Source: Clostridiales bacterium
GTDB lineage: Bacteria > Bacillota > Clostridia > Peptostreptococcales > NVVX01
NCBI GenBank assembly: GCA_021129785.1
Contig: JAJOKQ010000089.1
Location: 8,633 to 17,535 of the forward strand
DNA: 8,903 nt
Direction of reading: 5' to 3'
The translations under genes and the position numbers were made by a program. A model generated the notes under the pieces. That model searched no databases. It was not told the origin of the DNA and saw nothing but the letters and a program-made list of their open reading frames with translations. Below, piece by piece: positions 1 to 6,409 of this stretch (the stretch's first letter is position 1; each line of letters begins with the position of its first letter).

Positions 1-1
1 T

Positions 2-433
2 AAGAGAAACAAAGAAGGTAATGGCTTTAGTTTTTTTCACTATATGATTGATTTAGAGCAAGGACCGTGTGTTATTAAGCGCATTACAGGTTGTGGAGCT
101 GGCGCGGAGTATTTGTCAATTACTCCCGAAGGGGATATTTATCCCTGTCATCAATTTGTTGGAGATGATAACTTTAGAATTGGCTCTGTACACACAGGCG
201 AAATTAGCAACAAATTATATAACGAGTTCTCAGCTGCACATGTATATAATAAAGAAGAATGCAATATGTGTTGGGCAAAGTTTTATTGTAGTGGAGGATG
301 TCATGCAAATGCCTACAATTTCAATAAAGATATTAACACACCATATAAGATTGGTTGTGAAATGGAGAAGAAGCGCATTGAGTGTGCTTTGTGGATTAAA
401 GCAGTTCAACTAGAGGAGGGTTTAAATGATTAA
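2..433 (+). CDS. scfB: SCIFF peptide maturase (radical SAM/SPASM), C-terminal part only
   Basis: Partial gene: the frame is open to the left edge, so the real start and the radical SAM core lie outside. The family installs thioether cross-links in the ribosomally made SCIFF (six cysteines in forty-five) peptide, using SAM and auxiliary Fe-S clusters in the cytoplasm. Visible here is the SPASM domain. Numbering from the Met codon at 44, the cysteines are C17, C35, C73, C76, C82, C86 and C105. G30 and C35 form the GX4C element, followed by CX2C, CX5C, CX3C and CX18C spacings, which are the SPASM ligand pattern for two auxiliary 4Fe-4S clusters. The ITPEGDIYPCHQFVGD segment and the CSGGCHANAY segment are typical of the SCIFF maturase branch. 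The ATG at 44 is internal, not a start. The stop overlaps the next gene by 8 nt, suggesting translational coupling. The precursor gene scfA would normally lie upstream and is not in the window. SPASM identity is very sure; the SCIFF subfamily is likely, from sequence resemblance and the secDF neighbourhood. Confidence 0.87.
   Translation, partial: KRNKEGNGFSFFHYMIDLEQGPCVIKRITGCGAGAEYLSITPEGDIYPCHQFVGDDNFRIGSVHTGEISNKLYNEFSAAHVYNKEECNMCWAKFYCSGGCHANAYNFNKDINTPYKIGCEMEKKRIECALWIKAVQLEEGLND
413..420 (+). promoter_or_regulatory. Ribosome binding site of the gamma-carbonic anhydrase-like gene
   Basis: GAGGAGGG lies 5 nt before the ATG at 426 and inside the last codons of scfB. It is one of the strongest Shine-Dalgarno sequences in the window and supports the ATG at 426 despite the 8-nt overlap with the preceding gene. 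Confidence 0.8.
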
Positions 434-938
434 ATCATGGCGAGAAGTAACACCTGAAATTGATAACAGTTGCTTTATAGCAGAAACAGCAGACATTATA
501 GGTGATGTTAAAATTGGTAAAAACTCAAATGTATGGTATGGAGCTGTTATTAGAGGTGATGATAAGAATATTATTATAGGAGAGAATACTAATATACAAG
601 ATAACGCAGTGGTTCATATCAGCAACGTACTTCCTACAATTATGGGAGACAATATCACTGTAGGACACAGTGCTATAATTCATGCATGCAAAATAGGCAA
701 CAACACCCTAATTGGTATGGGCTCTATAATTCTAAATGGAGCAGAAATAGGTGAAAACACTATAATCGGTGCTGGTACCATGGTGCCTCCGGGGAAAAAA
801 ATTCCTTCTGGAGTTCTTGCCTTTGGGTCCCCAGTAAAAATAATTAGAAATTTAACAGAAGAAGAAATAGTGAGTATAACAAAATCTGCCAAAGACTATG
901 TTAGATTTGCAAATGAACATAAGCAGAGCACTGTTTAA
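426..938 (+). CDS. Gamma-class carbonic anhydrase-like protein (left-handed beta-helix, YrdA/PaaY/CamH type)
   Basis: 170 aa, the usual length of this family. Residues about 12-130 are hexapeptide repeats ([LIV]GxxxxI-like: DIIGDVKIGKNS, NIIIGENTNI, KIGNNTLIGMGS, EIGENTIIGAGT) that fold as a left-handed beta-helix and trimerise. Metal-ligand histidines are present at H64, H81 and H86, the H-X16-H-X4-H arrangement of the short CamH-like proteins. R43, D45, Q58 and D59 match the conserved Arg, Asp, Gln and Asp of the Cam active site. The acidic loop of archaeal Cam, which carries its proton-shuttle glutamate, is missing, as in most bacterial relatives. Residues about 135-170 form the C-terminal helix (LTEEEIVSITKSAKDYV). 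Members bind Zn or Fe. Some hydrate CO2, while others such as PaaY act as thioesterases, so the reaction is not proven. Cytoplasmic, with no signal peptide. It starts inside the end of scfB and is probably co-transcribed with it; no functional link is known to me. Confidence 0.9.
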   Translation: MIKSWREVTPEIDNSCFIAETADIIGDVKIGKNSNVWYGAVIRGDDKNIIIGENTNIQDNAVVHISNVLPTIMGDNITVGHSAIIHACKIGNNTLIGMGSIILNGAEIGENTIIGAGTMVPPGKKIPSGVLAFGSPVKIIRNLTEEEIVSITKSAKDYVRFANEHKQSTV

Positions 939-945
939 TTAAGAG

Positions 946-983
946 CTAGTATTGACTAGAGCGGTAATTAAATATATAATTAC
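946..983. repeat. Two short inverted repeats overlapping the secD promoter
   Basis: CTAGT (946-950) and ACTAG (955-959) flank a 4-nt gap and overlap the -35 box. GTAATTA (964-970) and TAATTAC (977-983) flank a 6-nt gap and overlap the -10 box. Neither is followed by a T-run, so they are not terminators. Their position on the promoter elements is what an operator would look like. In AT-rich DNA, 5- and 7-bp arms can also arise by chance, so function is inferred only from position. Confidence 0.35.
952..980 (+). promoter_or_regulatory. Sigma-A type promoter for secDF
   Basis: A -35 box TTGACT (952-957, 5 of 6 matches) and a -10 box TATAAT (975-980, 6 of 6) are separated by exactly 17 nt. Transcription would begin near 986-988, giving a leader of roughly 28 nt before the secD ATG at 1015. 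It is the best promoter I can see in the window, and it sits in the only gap between the carbonic anhydrase-like gene and secD. It implies that secDF can be expressed independently of scfB. Inverted repeats overlap both boxes. Confidence 0.75.
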
Positions 984-998
984 TCTTATGATAAAATG

Positions 999-1005
999 AA
1001 GGGGG
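999..1005 (+). promoter_or_regulatory. Ribosome binding site deciding the secD start
   Basis: AAGGGGG ends 9 nt before the ATG at 1015 and 6 nt before the in-frame TTG at 1012. Both spacings are possible. ATG is preferred as the better start codon, and the difference is one residue. Confidence 0.6.
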
Positions 1006-1014
1006 AATAAATTG

Positions 1015-2268
1015 ATGAAAGCAAAAAGTGTAATAGCATTTCTGGCAATATTCGTAGTTGTTGTTTTGGCAATATTTTCATCTTTAAACGGAATAGAGAT
1101 TGGTGGTCTAAAAACAGACTCTCTAAGAGACTCTATAAGACAAGGACTTGACTTGCAAGGCGGGGTATTTGTTGTATACGAGGCGCAAACCGATGTCACG
1201 GGTCAAGAGTTAGATAGATTGATTAATCAGACTATAGAAGTTTTCAGACGACGCGTAGATGGTATGGGTTTAATGGAACCAGTAATTGTACGTGAAGGTG
1301 AAAAGCGTATTAGAGTGGAGCTTCCAGGAGTGAAAGTTGCTCAAGACGCTTTAGAGATTATTGGTAAAACTGCCCAATTGCAATTCATTGCGCCAGATGG
1401 AGAAATTATTTTAACAGGTGAAAATGTAAATCAAGCGGAGGCAACTTTTCCTCCTGGAGAATCACATCCTGTAGTAAGCTTAGAGTTTGACAGTGAAGGC
1501 GCAAGAAAATTTGCCGACGCCACTGAAAAAGCAGCGAGGCTACCAGAAGAGGAAGCAATTATATACATAGTTTTAGATGGAGAAATTATTTCAGCACCAG
1601 GTGTAGATGAAAGAATATCAGGCGGAAGAGCTATGATATCTGGAAGATTTACCGCTGAATCTGCAGCAAACTTGGCTACTTTAATTCGTGCAGGTGCACT
1701 ACCAGTAGATTTAGTTGAAATGCAAACATCTACTATCACAGCTTCACTTGGGGTAGATGCTTTTAATAGAAGTGTACAAGCAGGGAAAATTGGAATAATT
1801 TTAGTCCTTTTATTCATGTTATTCTACTATAGACTACCAGGATTAGTTGCAAGCATAGCTCTTAGCGCTTACATATTGATTGTTTTATGGACACTTGTAG
1901 CGTTTGATGCGACCTTAACTTTACCTGGAATTGCAGCATTAATACTATCTGTGGGTATGGCGGTTGACGCAAATGTAATAATATTTGAAAGATTAAAAGA
2001 AGAAATGAGAAATGGAAAATCAATTAGAGCTTCAATCGATTCTGGATTTAAGAGAGCTTTAAAAACAATATTAGATGCAAACATAACAACCCTTATTGCA
2101 GGATTTGTATTGTACTATTTTGGGACAGGACCTATCAGAGGGTTTGCAGTAACACTAATAATTGGTATTGTAGCAAGTATGTTCACTGCAATAGTAGTTA
2201 CGAAAATTCTATTAAAATTGCTTGTGAATATGAATATATTCAAGAGTAATAAACTATTTGGAGCATAG
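1015..2268 (+). CDS. secD: Protein translocase subunit SecD
   Basis: 417 aa from the ATG. SecD and SecF form an RND-like membrane complex that works with SecYEG and uses the proton (or sodium) gradient to pull exported proteins across the membrane. TM1 is at about 5-23. The conserved D1 motif LDLQGG ends at G50 just after TM1. A compact extracellular P1-type domain spans about 50-250. Five more membrane segments follow at about 258-276, 279-298, 304-327, 355-371 and 378-404. The D4 motif GMAVDANVIIFERLKEE begins at G314, with D318 as the conserved acidic residue of the ion pathway. The length fits the compact Clostridia SecD, which is shorter than E. coli SecD (about 615 aa) because the periplasmic domain is smaller. 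SecD is separate from SecF here, unlike the fused B. subtilis SecDF. The secD stop and the secF start are 11 nt apart, indicating co-translation. The promoter at 952-980 lies directly upstream. Confidence 0.97.
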   Translation: MKAKSVIAFLAIFVVVVLAIFSSLNGIEIGGLKTDSLRDSIRQGLDLQGGVFVVYEAQTDVTGQELDRLINQTIEVFRRRVDGMGLMEPVIVREGEKRIRVELPGVKVAQDALEIIGKTAQLQFIAPDGEIILTGENVNQAEATFPPGESHPVVSLEFDSEGARKFADATEKAARLPEEEAIIYIVLDGEIISAPGVDERISGGRAMISGRFTAESAANLATLIRAGALPVDLVEMQTSTITASLGVDAFNRSVQAGKIGIILVLLFMLFYYRLPGLVASIALSAYILIVLWTLVAFDATLTLPGIAALILSVGMAVDANVIIFERLKEEMRNGKSIRASIDSGFKRALKTILDANITTLIAGFVLYYFGTGPIRGFAVTLIIGIVASMFTAIVVTKILLKLLVNMNIFKSNKLFGA

Positions 2269-2275
2269 GGGTGAT
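2267..2275 (+). promoter_or_regulatory. Ribosome binding site deciding the secF start
   Basis: AGGGGTGAT begins inside the secD stop codon. Its GGTGAT part matches the 16S anti-Shine-Dalgarno tail exactly. In-frame GTG (2271) and ATG (2274) lie within this site and are too close to use it, whereas ATG 2280 sits 8 nt after the GG core. This argues for the start at 2280. Confidence 0.6.
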
Positions 2276-2279
2276 GAAA

Positions 2280-3173
2280 ATGGATATTATAGCAAACAAA
2301 AAAAGATGGTTTGGGGTATCAGCTGTAATAATGTTAGTAGGTCTTCTATTTGCACTGATTAATGGAGTGAATTACGGTATTGACTTTACAGGTGGAAGTT
2401 TAATAGAAATTGAGCTCGGCAGAACTATTACTTCAGAAGAAGCTAGGCTAATTACAGATGACTTTGATACGGCTGCTAATATAAAATTTATTGGTGATGA
2501 AAAAACTATTCTTCAAATTAGAAGCATCGAAGATTTTGACAGCGAAAGACGTGTAGAAATTTTTAATTTGTTTAGAGATAAATATAGCCTAGAAGAAAAT
2601 GATTTTCTACGTGTAGAAAAAATTGGTCCTGCAATAGGGACAGAAATAAGAAACAGAGCTTTTTTAGCTATAATAATTTCTACAATTGGAATGCTTATTT
2701 ACATAACTTTCAGATTTGAAATTTATTATGGAATTGCTGCAATTGTTGCTCTTTTGCATGACGTGGCAATACTATTAGCAGTATATTCTATTTTAGGAAT
2801 GCCAATTAACAGTCCATTTGTGGCAGCAATTTTAACTATACTCGGGTACTCTATAAATGATACTATAGTTGTGTTTGACAGAGTTAGAGAAAACATGAGA
2901 TCTATTAAGAAATATAATTACGCAGAGGTAGCTAATAAGAGTATATCTCAAACAATTACAAGATCTATTAATACATCATTAACTACTTTATTAACAATTG
3001 TAGCACTATATATTATTGGTGTTGAGCAAATTAGAGAATTTGCACTTCCGTTGATAGCAGGAATATTATGCGGTACGTATTCTTCTATATTTATTGCAAG
3101 CCCTGTATGGGTAGTGCTTAAAGAAAGAAAAAGAAGAAAAATAGGGTATAATCCTAATGTAGGTACTAAGTAA
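2280..3173 (+). CDS. secF: Protein translocase subunit SecF
   Basis: 297 aa from the ATG at 2280; in-frame GTG 2271 and ATG 2274 would add three or two residues. Partner of SecD in the proton-motive-force-driven export complex of the cytoplasmic membrane. A basic N-terminus (ANKKRW) precedes TM1 at about 10-28. The F1 motif GIDFTGG is at 33-39. A short extracellular domain of roughly 80-90 residues follows. Membrane segments start near NRAFLAIIIS and continue through the F4 motif GYSINDTIVVFDRVREN, which begins at G189 with D194 as the conserved acidic residue. The C-terminus is strongly basic (KERKRRK), consistent with a cytoplasmic tail under the positive-inside rule. The usual SecF length is about 290-320 aa, so the protein looks complete. 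It forms a tight pair with secD (11-nt gap) and is followed after 82 nt by an intrinsic terminator hairpin. Confidence 0.97.
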   Translation: MDIIANKKRWFGVSAVIMLVGLLFALINGVNYGIDFTGGSLIEIELGRTITSEEARLITDDFDTAANIKFIGDEKTILQIRSIEDFDSERRVEIFNLFRDKYSLEENDFLRVEKIGPAIGTEIRNRAFLAIIISTIGMLIYITFRFEIYYGIAAIVALLHDVAILLAVYSILGMPINSPFVAAILTILGYSINDTIVVFDRVRENMRSIKKYNYAEVANKSISQTITRSINTSLTTLLTIVALYIIGVEQIREFALPLIAGILCGTYSSIFIASPVWVVLKERKRRKIGYNPNVGTK

Positions 3174-3255
3174 GTATATCGCTATAACTTCTTCACTATA
3201 TGGGAAAGAACTAGATGTATTTTAAAATAGAACAATTTTTAATGCTAAAACATGT

Positions 3256-3286
3256 CTAAGGCAGCACAAGCTGTCTTAGGTTTTTT
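3256..3286 (+). terminator. Rho-independent terminator after secDF, directly upstream of recJ
   Basis: CTAAGGCAGC (3256-3265) pairs with GCTGTCTTAG (3270-3279) over 10 bp with one G-U wobble and an ACAA loop. One G and then six T residues (3281-3286) follow. This is a textbook intrinsic terminator on the + strand. It lies only 26 nt before the recJ start, so it either ends the secDF transcript completely or acts as a partial terminator or attenuator for the recJ block. Confidence 0.88.
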
Positions 3287-3302
3287 GACTTCAAAAGATA
3301 GT

Positions 3303-3308
3303 GGTGAT
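3303..3308 (+). promoter_or_regulatory. Ribosome binding site deciding the recJ start
   Basis: GGTGAT matches the 16S tail, and its GG core is 8 nt before the ATG at 3313, the same geometry as at secF. The in-frame GTG codons at 3301 and 3304 overlap this site and are therefore unlikely starts. Confidence 0.6.
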
Positions 3309-3312
3309 TACA

Positions 3313-5826
3313 ATGGAAAAAACTTGGATATACAGCATAGCAGATAGAAAAAAAACTAGTTTGCTAGAAAAAAAAATAGATGTTTCAGAGGTTGTATCTA
3401 AAGTATTAGTTAATAGAGGCATCGATGAAGTAAACAGTGCAAGGAAGTTTTTAGATTCTTCTTTGTCGAACTTGCACAATCCATTTTTATTAAAAGGAAT
3501 GCAAACAGCTGTTAGCAGAATTAATGATGCTATCCAAAAAAAAGAATCTATCTGGATTTATGGAGATTATGACGTTGACGGAATTTCATCTACATCTATA
3601 ATGCTCAAATATTTTTCTAGCATAAACTATGAAGTCAACTTTTACATACCGGATAGATTAGTAGAAGGTTATGGGCTAAAGTGTGAATCTATAAAAAAAA
3701 TTAGGGAACAGGGCGCTGACTTAATAATTACAGTAGATTGTGGCATTACATCATATGAAGAAGTTGAGTACGCAAAGAAACTTGATCTTGACATTATAAT
3801 TACAGATCATCATGAATGTCAAGAGAGTCTGCCAAAAGCTATAGCTGTTATTAATCCAAAACAAAAAGATTGTAATTACCCGTTTAAGCATCTGTGTGGC
3901 TGTGGTATTGCTTTAAAATTGATTCAGGCACTAACACCAAGTGAAGTATTTAAGGAGAGTATTTTTGATTATATTGACTTAGTTGCTATGGCAACTGTTG
4001 CAGATATAGTGTCTTTAGTTGATGAAAATAGAATCTTTGTTAAACATGGATTGAATCATTTTAAGGACTCAAAAAACAAGGGAATTAGAGAACTTTTAAA
4101 TGTTTGCGGATTAAAAAACGAAAAAATAACTGCGGGCAGAATTGGGTTTACGATCGCACCTCGTATTAATGCAGCAGGCAGAATAAGAACTGCTTCTATG
4201 GCTGTTAGCTTGTTAACAACAGAAGATGAAGACGAAGCAAAAAAATTAGCCCAAATACTTGATGAAGAAAATAAGAAAAGACAAGTAATAGAAGCTGCAA
4301 TATATGAAGAAGCTGTGCACATGATTGAAAGCAGTAAAAAATTAAAAAATGATGCTTTTCTAGTTATACACAAAGAAGGCTGGCATCATGGAGTAGTAGG
4401 AATTGTGGCTTCGAGGATTGCAGAAAAATATTATAAACCAACAGTGATTTTAGGATTAGAAAACGGAATACTTAAGGGCTCTGCAAGAAGCATTCCGGGG
4501 TTTAATTTGTTTAGTACTATGAGTGAGTGTATAGAGTTACTTGTAAAGTTTGGGGGACATGAGCAGGCAGCAGGGTTAACACTTAAACTTGAGAACATTG
4601 AAGTTTTCGTAGAGAAACTCAATAAAATAGCAAGTGAAATAATGAAAATAAAAAAGTTTACACCTGAAATTAAGTTTGATGCAATTCTAGCTATGACTGA
4701 TATAAGTGAAGAGTTAGTGATCGAACTGGAACGTCTAGAACCATTTGGCATTGGTAATCCAGCGCCCAAATTTATGTATAGAGCTATAGCTGTTGATAGC
4801 ACACGCTGTGTTGGCAAAGATGATAAACATATTAAGATAAGATTAGTTGATAGTAAAAAATATATTGATGGAATTGGGTTTAGTTTGGGAGAAAAGATAA
4901 ACATTGTTAAAGATGCTAAAACTATTGATATTTTATTCACGCCAGTGTTTAATGAATACAAAGGACGTAAGAAAATTCAGTTAATTATTAAAGACATTAA
5001 GGATACGAATCAAGAGATTATCAAACAAACTGATTTCGAGCGTAGCTATTATAATACAATGCAATTTGAAAACAGAAATGCTGCGATGCATGAAGTTGAT
5101 TTTACTAAGATTAAGTGGCATTTTGATGATGCTAAGAATGAAAAACTATTTGAGCATTTAGTATTGAATCCTAAAAGTATCATTTTAGTTAACACCCTAG
5201 AAAAAGCAAATCACTTGTTAAATTTGGCTAAAGTCTGTCTTAACAAAAAAGAAGTATCATTTTTGTTTGATTTCAACGATATAAGTGATAAAAACAATAC
5301 AAGTAGAATTCATATAGTGATAAATCCTAACATTGCTAAAATTCAGTTTAATAATTATAATAGCGTTATCTTGTTTGATTTATTTTTCTCTCTAGAAGAT
5401 TACAACATGCTATTTAGTAGGGCAGAGCATAATAGAATTATTGGTTTCTATGAAAAAGGAGATGAGCTTTTTAATTCTAGAGTGCTAGACAGTATTATAC
5501 CCAAGAGAAAAGAATTAGTAGCTATTTACAAGTATCTTAAAGAAACTTTGTGTTGCTCAACTTATACTATAGATACAATTACAAATGACATGAATGTACA
5601 ATATGGTAATTTGTTTAATTCTAGAATTGTTGATAATGCGCTTGAAATGTTTAGAGATGGCAATTTGCTGGAGTACCAAAATAATAATCATGTAATTACA
5701 TTGAAATTGTTAAGCGTTAATCAAAAAATTGATTTATTAAGTATAAGTAAGTATAAAGAATTACTTAGGTATCAAGAAAGTTTTAATATAATAAAAAATA
5801 GGTTTAGTGCAGGAGGAATATTATGA
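3313..5826 (+). CDS. recJ: Single-stranded-DNA-specific exonuclease RecJ
   Basis: 837 aa from the ATG at 3313. RecJ degrades single-stranded DNA 5' to 3' in recombinational, mismatch and base-excision repair and uses Mn/Mg ions. The DHH phosphoesterase core is intact: DYDVDG at 85-90 (D85, D87, D89), DCGI starting at D142, DHH at 165-167, the ATVAD motif with D231, and RINAAGR at 284-290. The DHHA1 domain carries GGHEQAAG at 414-421. An OB-fold-like region follows at about 455-565 (AVDSTRCVGKDDKHIKIRLV and onward). Residues about 590-837 are a C-terminal extension of the kind found in Firmicute RecJ (Pfam ssDNA-exonuclease C-terminal family, from memory). It contains a Rossmann-like stretch (KSIILVNTLEKANHLL, then HIVINPN and SVILFDLFF) and a final winged-helix-like segment (KELVAIYKYLKE and onward). 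It is longer than E. coli RecJ (577 aa) and a little longer than B. subtilis RecJ. The gene ends in an ATGA overlap with apt. Confidence 0.95.
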   Translation: MEKTWIYSIADRKKTSLLEKKIDVSEVVSKVLVNRGIDEVNSARKFLDSSLSNLHNPFLLKGMQTAVSRINDAIQKKESIWIYGDYDVDGISSTSIMLKYFSSINYEVNFYIPDRLVEGYGLKCESIKKIREQGADLIITVDCGITSYEEVEYAKKLDLDIIITDHHECQESLPKAIAVINPKQKDCNYPFKHLCGCGIALKLIQALTPSEVFKESIFDYIDLVAMATVADIVSLVDENRIFVKHGLNHFKDSKNKGIRELLNVCGLKNEKITAGRIGFTIAPRINAAGRIRTASMAVSLLTTEDEDEAKKLAQILDEENKKRQVIEAAIYEEAVHMIESSKKLKNDAFLVIHKEGWHHGVVGIVASRIAEKYYKPTVILGLENGILKGSARSIPGFNLFSTMSECIELLVKFGGHEQAAGLTLKLENIEVFVEKLNKIASEIMKIKKFTPEIKFDAILAMTDISEELVIELERLEPFGIGNPAPKFMYRAIAVDSTRCVGKDDKHIKIRLVDSKKYIDGIGFSLGEKINIVKDAKTIDILFTPVFNEYKGRKKIQLIIKDIKDTNQEIIKQTDFERSYYNTMQFENRNAAMHEVDFTKIKWHFDDAKNEKLFEHLVLNPKSIILVNTLEKANHLLNLAKVCLNKKEVSFLFDFNDISDKNNTSRIHIVINPNIAKIQFNNYNSVILFDLFFSLEDYNMLFSRAEHNRIIGFYEKGDELFNSRVLDSIIPKRKELVAIYKYLKETLCCSTYTIDTITNDMNVQYGNLFNSRIVDNALEMFRDGNLLEYQNNNHVITLKLLSVNQKIDLLSISKYKELLRYQESFNIIKNRFSAGGIL
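5811..5816 (+). promoter_or_regulatory. Ribosome binding site of apt
   Basis: AGGAGG is 6 nt before the apt ATG at 5823 and lies inside the last codons of recJ. Together with the ATGA overlap it indicates that apt translation is coupled to recJ. Confidence 0.8.
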
Positions 5827-6335
5827 ATATCGAGAAGATGATTAGAGAAGTTAAAGATTTTCCAAAAAAAGGGATTGGTTTCAAAGACATAACTCCCTTA
5901 CTTCAAGACAGCAAACATTTTAAGTATGCTATAGACGAGCTAGCAAAACAATTAGAAGGTCTAGACATAGATATAGTTGTCGCGCCTGAAGCGAGAGGAT
6001 TTTTAGTAGGTGCGCCAGTAAGCTATAAACTTGGAATAGGGTTTGTTCCTATTAGAAAACTGGGCAAACTTCCAGCTGAAACAATTAGTTATGAGTATGA
6101 ATTAGAGTATGGTACTGATACGCTTCAAATGCATAAAGATGCGATTAAGCCTGGGCAAAGAGTGGCTATTATTGATGATTTACTAGCAACGGGTGGAACT
6201 GTATTGGCTACTGCAAAGTTGATAGAGCAACTAGGTGGAGAAGTAGTAACGATGAATTTTTTAATTGAACTCGAATTTTTAAATGCTAGGGATATTTTAC
6301 GTGATTATTCCATTAATTCGATAATAAAGTATTAG
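5823..6335 (+). CDS. apt: Adenine phosphoribosyltransferase
   Basis: 170 aa, the standard length of bacterial Apt. It converts adenine and PRPP to AMP and pyrophosphate in cytoplasmic purine salvage. The N-terminal signature FPKKGIGFKDITPLL (13-27) is present. The hood and active-site stretch APEARGFLVGAPVSYKLGIG and PIRKLGKLP follow. The PRPP-binding loop is VAIIDDLLATGGTV, starting at V114, with D118, D119 and the ATGGT turn at 122-126. Nothing is missing, and the C-terminus ends a few residues after the last conserved strand, as expected. The start overlaps the recJ stop by 4 nt (ATGA) and has a consensus Shine-Dalgarno, so recJ and apt form one transcriptional unit. The partnership of apt with the (p)ppGpp synthetase downstream is common in Firmicutes. 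From established knowledge, (p)ppGpp inhibits several purine-salvage enzymes in this phylum, which gives the neighbourhood a metabolic logic. Confidence 0.97.
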   Translation: MNIEKMIREVKDFPKKGIGFKDITPLLQDSKHFKYAIDELAKQLEGLDIDIVVAPEARGFLVGAPVSYKLGIGFVPIRKLGKLPAETISYEYELEYGTDTLQMHKDAIKPGQRVAIIDDLLATGGTVLATAKLIEQLGGEVVTMNFLIELEFLNARDILRDYSINSIIKY

Positions 6336-6409
6336 AAATTGATAATGAAGAGGCAAAAACCTGTAAGGGAGCTTCCCATCTGGGTGCTGTAGCAAAGAGG
6401 GGGTGTAAA
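6336..6409 (+). other. apt-relA spacer with a possible structured leader and weak promoter
   Basis: This 74-nt spacer is distinctly richer in G and C around 6366-6405 than the surrounding AT-rich DNA. Two mutually exclusive small hairpins can be drawn. GGGA/TCCC (6367-6370 with 6374-6377) is one. AGC..CCC paired with GGG.GCT (6370-6372 and 6375-6377 with 6382-6384 and 6386-6388, loop ATCT) is the other. TGCT-GT-AGCA (6385-6394) is a further short palindrome. A weak promoter-like pair TTGATA (6339-6344) and TGTAAG (6362-6367) has a 17-nt spacer. No T-run follows any hairpin, so there is no terminator. AGAGGGGGTG (6396-6405) is the relA ribosome binding site. It matches no riboswitch class that I recognise. 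Confidence 0.3.

Noticed and set aside
44..433. Treating ATG 44 as the start of a small standalone protein
   Set aside because: The frame is open to the window edge, and the upstream codons (KEGNGFSFFHY) join smoothly to the SPASM domain, so this is the tail of a larger gene.
939..1199. Minus-strand open frames such as 939-1199, 1431-1817, 4431-4961 and 7538-7900
   Set aside because: They lie wholly or mostly opposite well-identified genes, show no recognisable family and have low-complexity composition; they are antisense shadows.
3147..3152. TATAAT near the end of secF as a -10 box for recJ
   Set aside because: There is no acceptable -35 sequence 16-18 nt upstream and no extended -10 TG; it is probably coincidental within coding sequence.
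36..3202. Exact 11-bp match TTCACTATATG at 36-46 and 3192-3202
   Set aside because: Several 11-bp matches are expected by chance in nearly 9 kb of AT-rich DNA; one copy is in coding sequence and there is no further flanking similarity.
3252..3347. Small open frame of 31 codons starting MSKAAQAVLGFL across the secF-recJ spacer
   Set aside because: It has no Shine-Dalgarno, its first codons are the terminator hairpin and T-run, and it runs out of frame into recJ.
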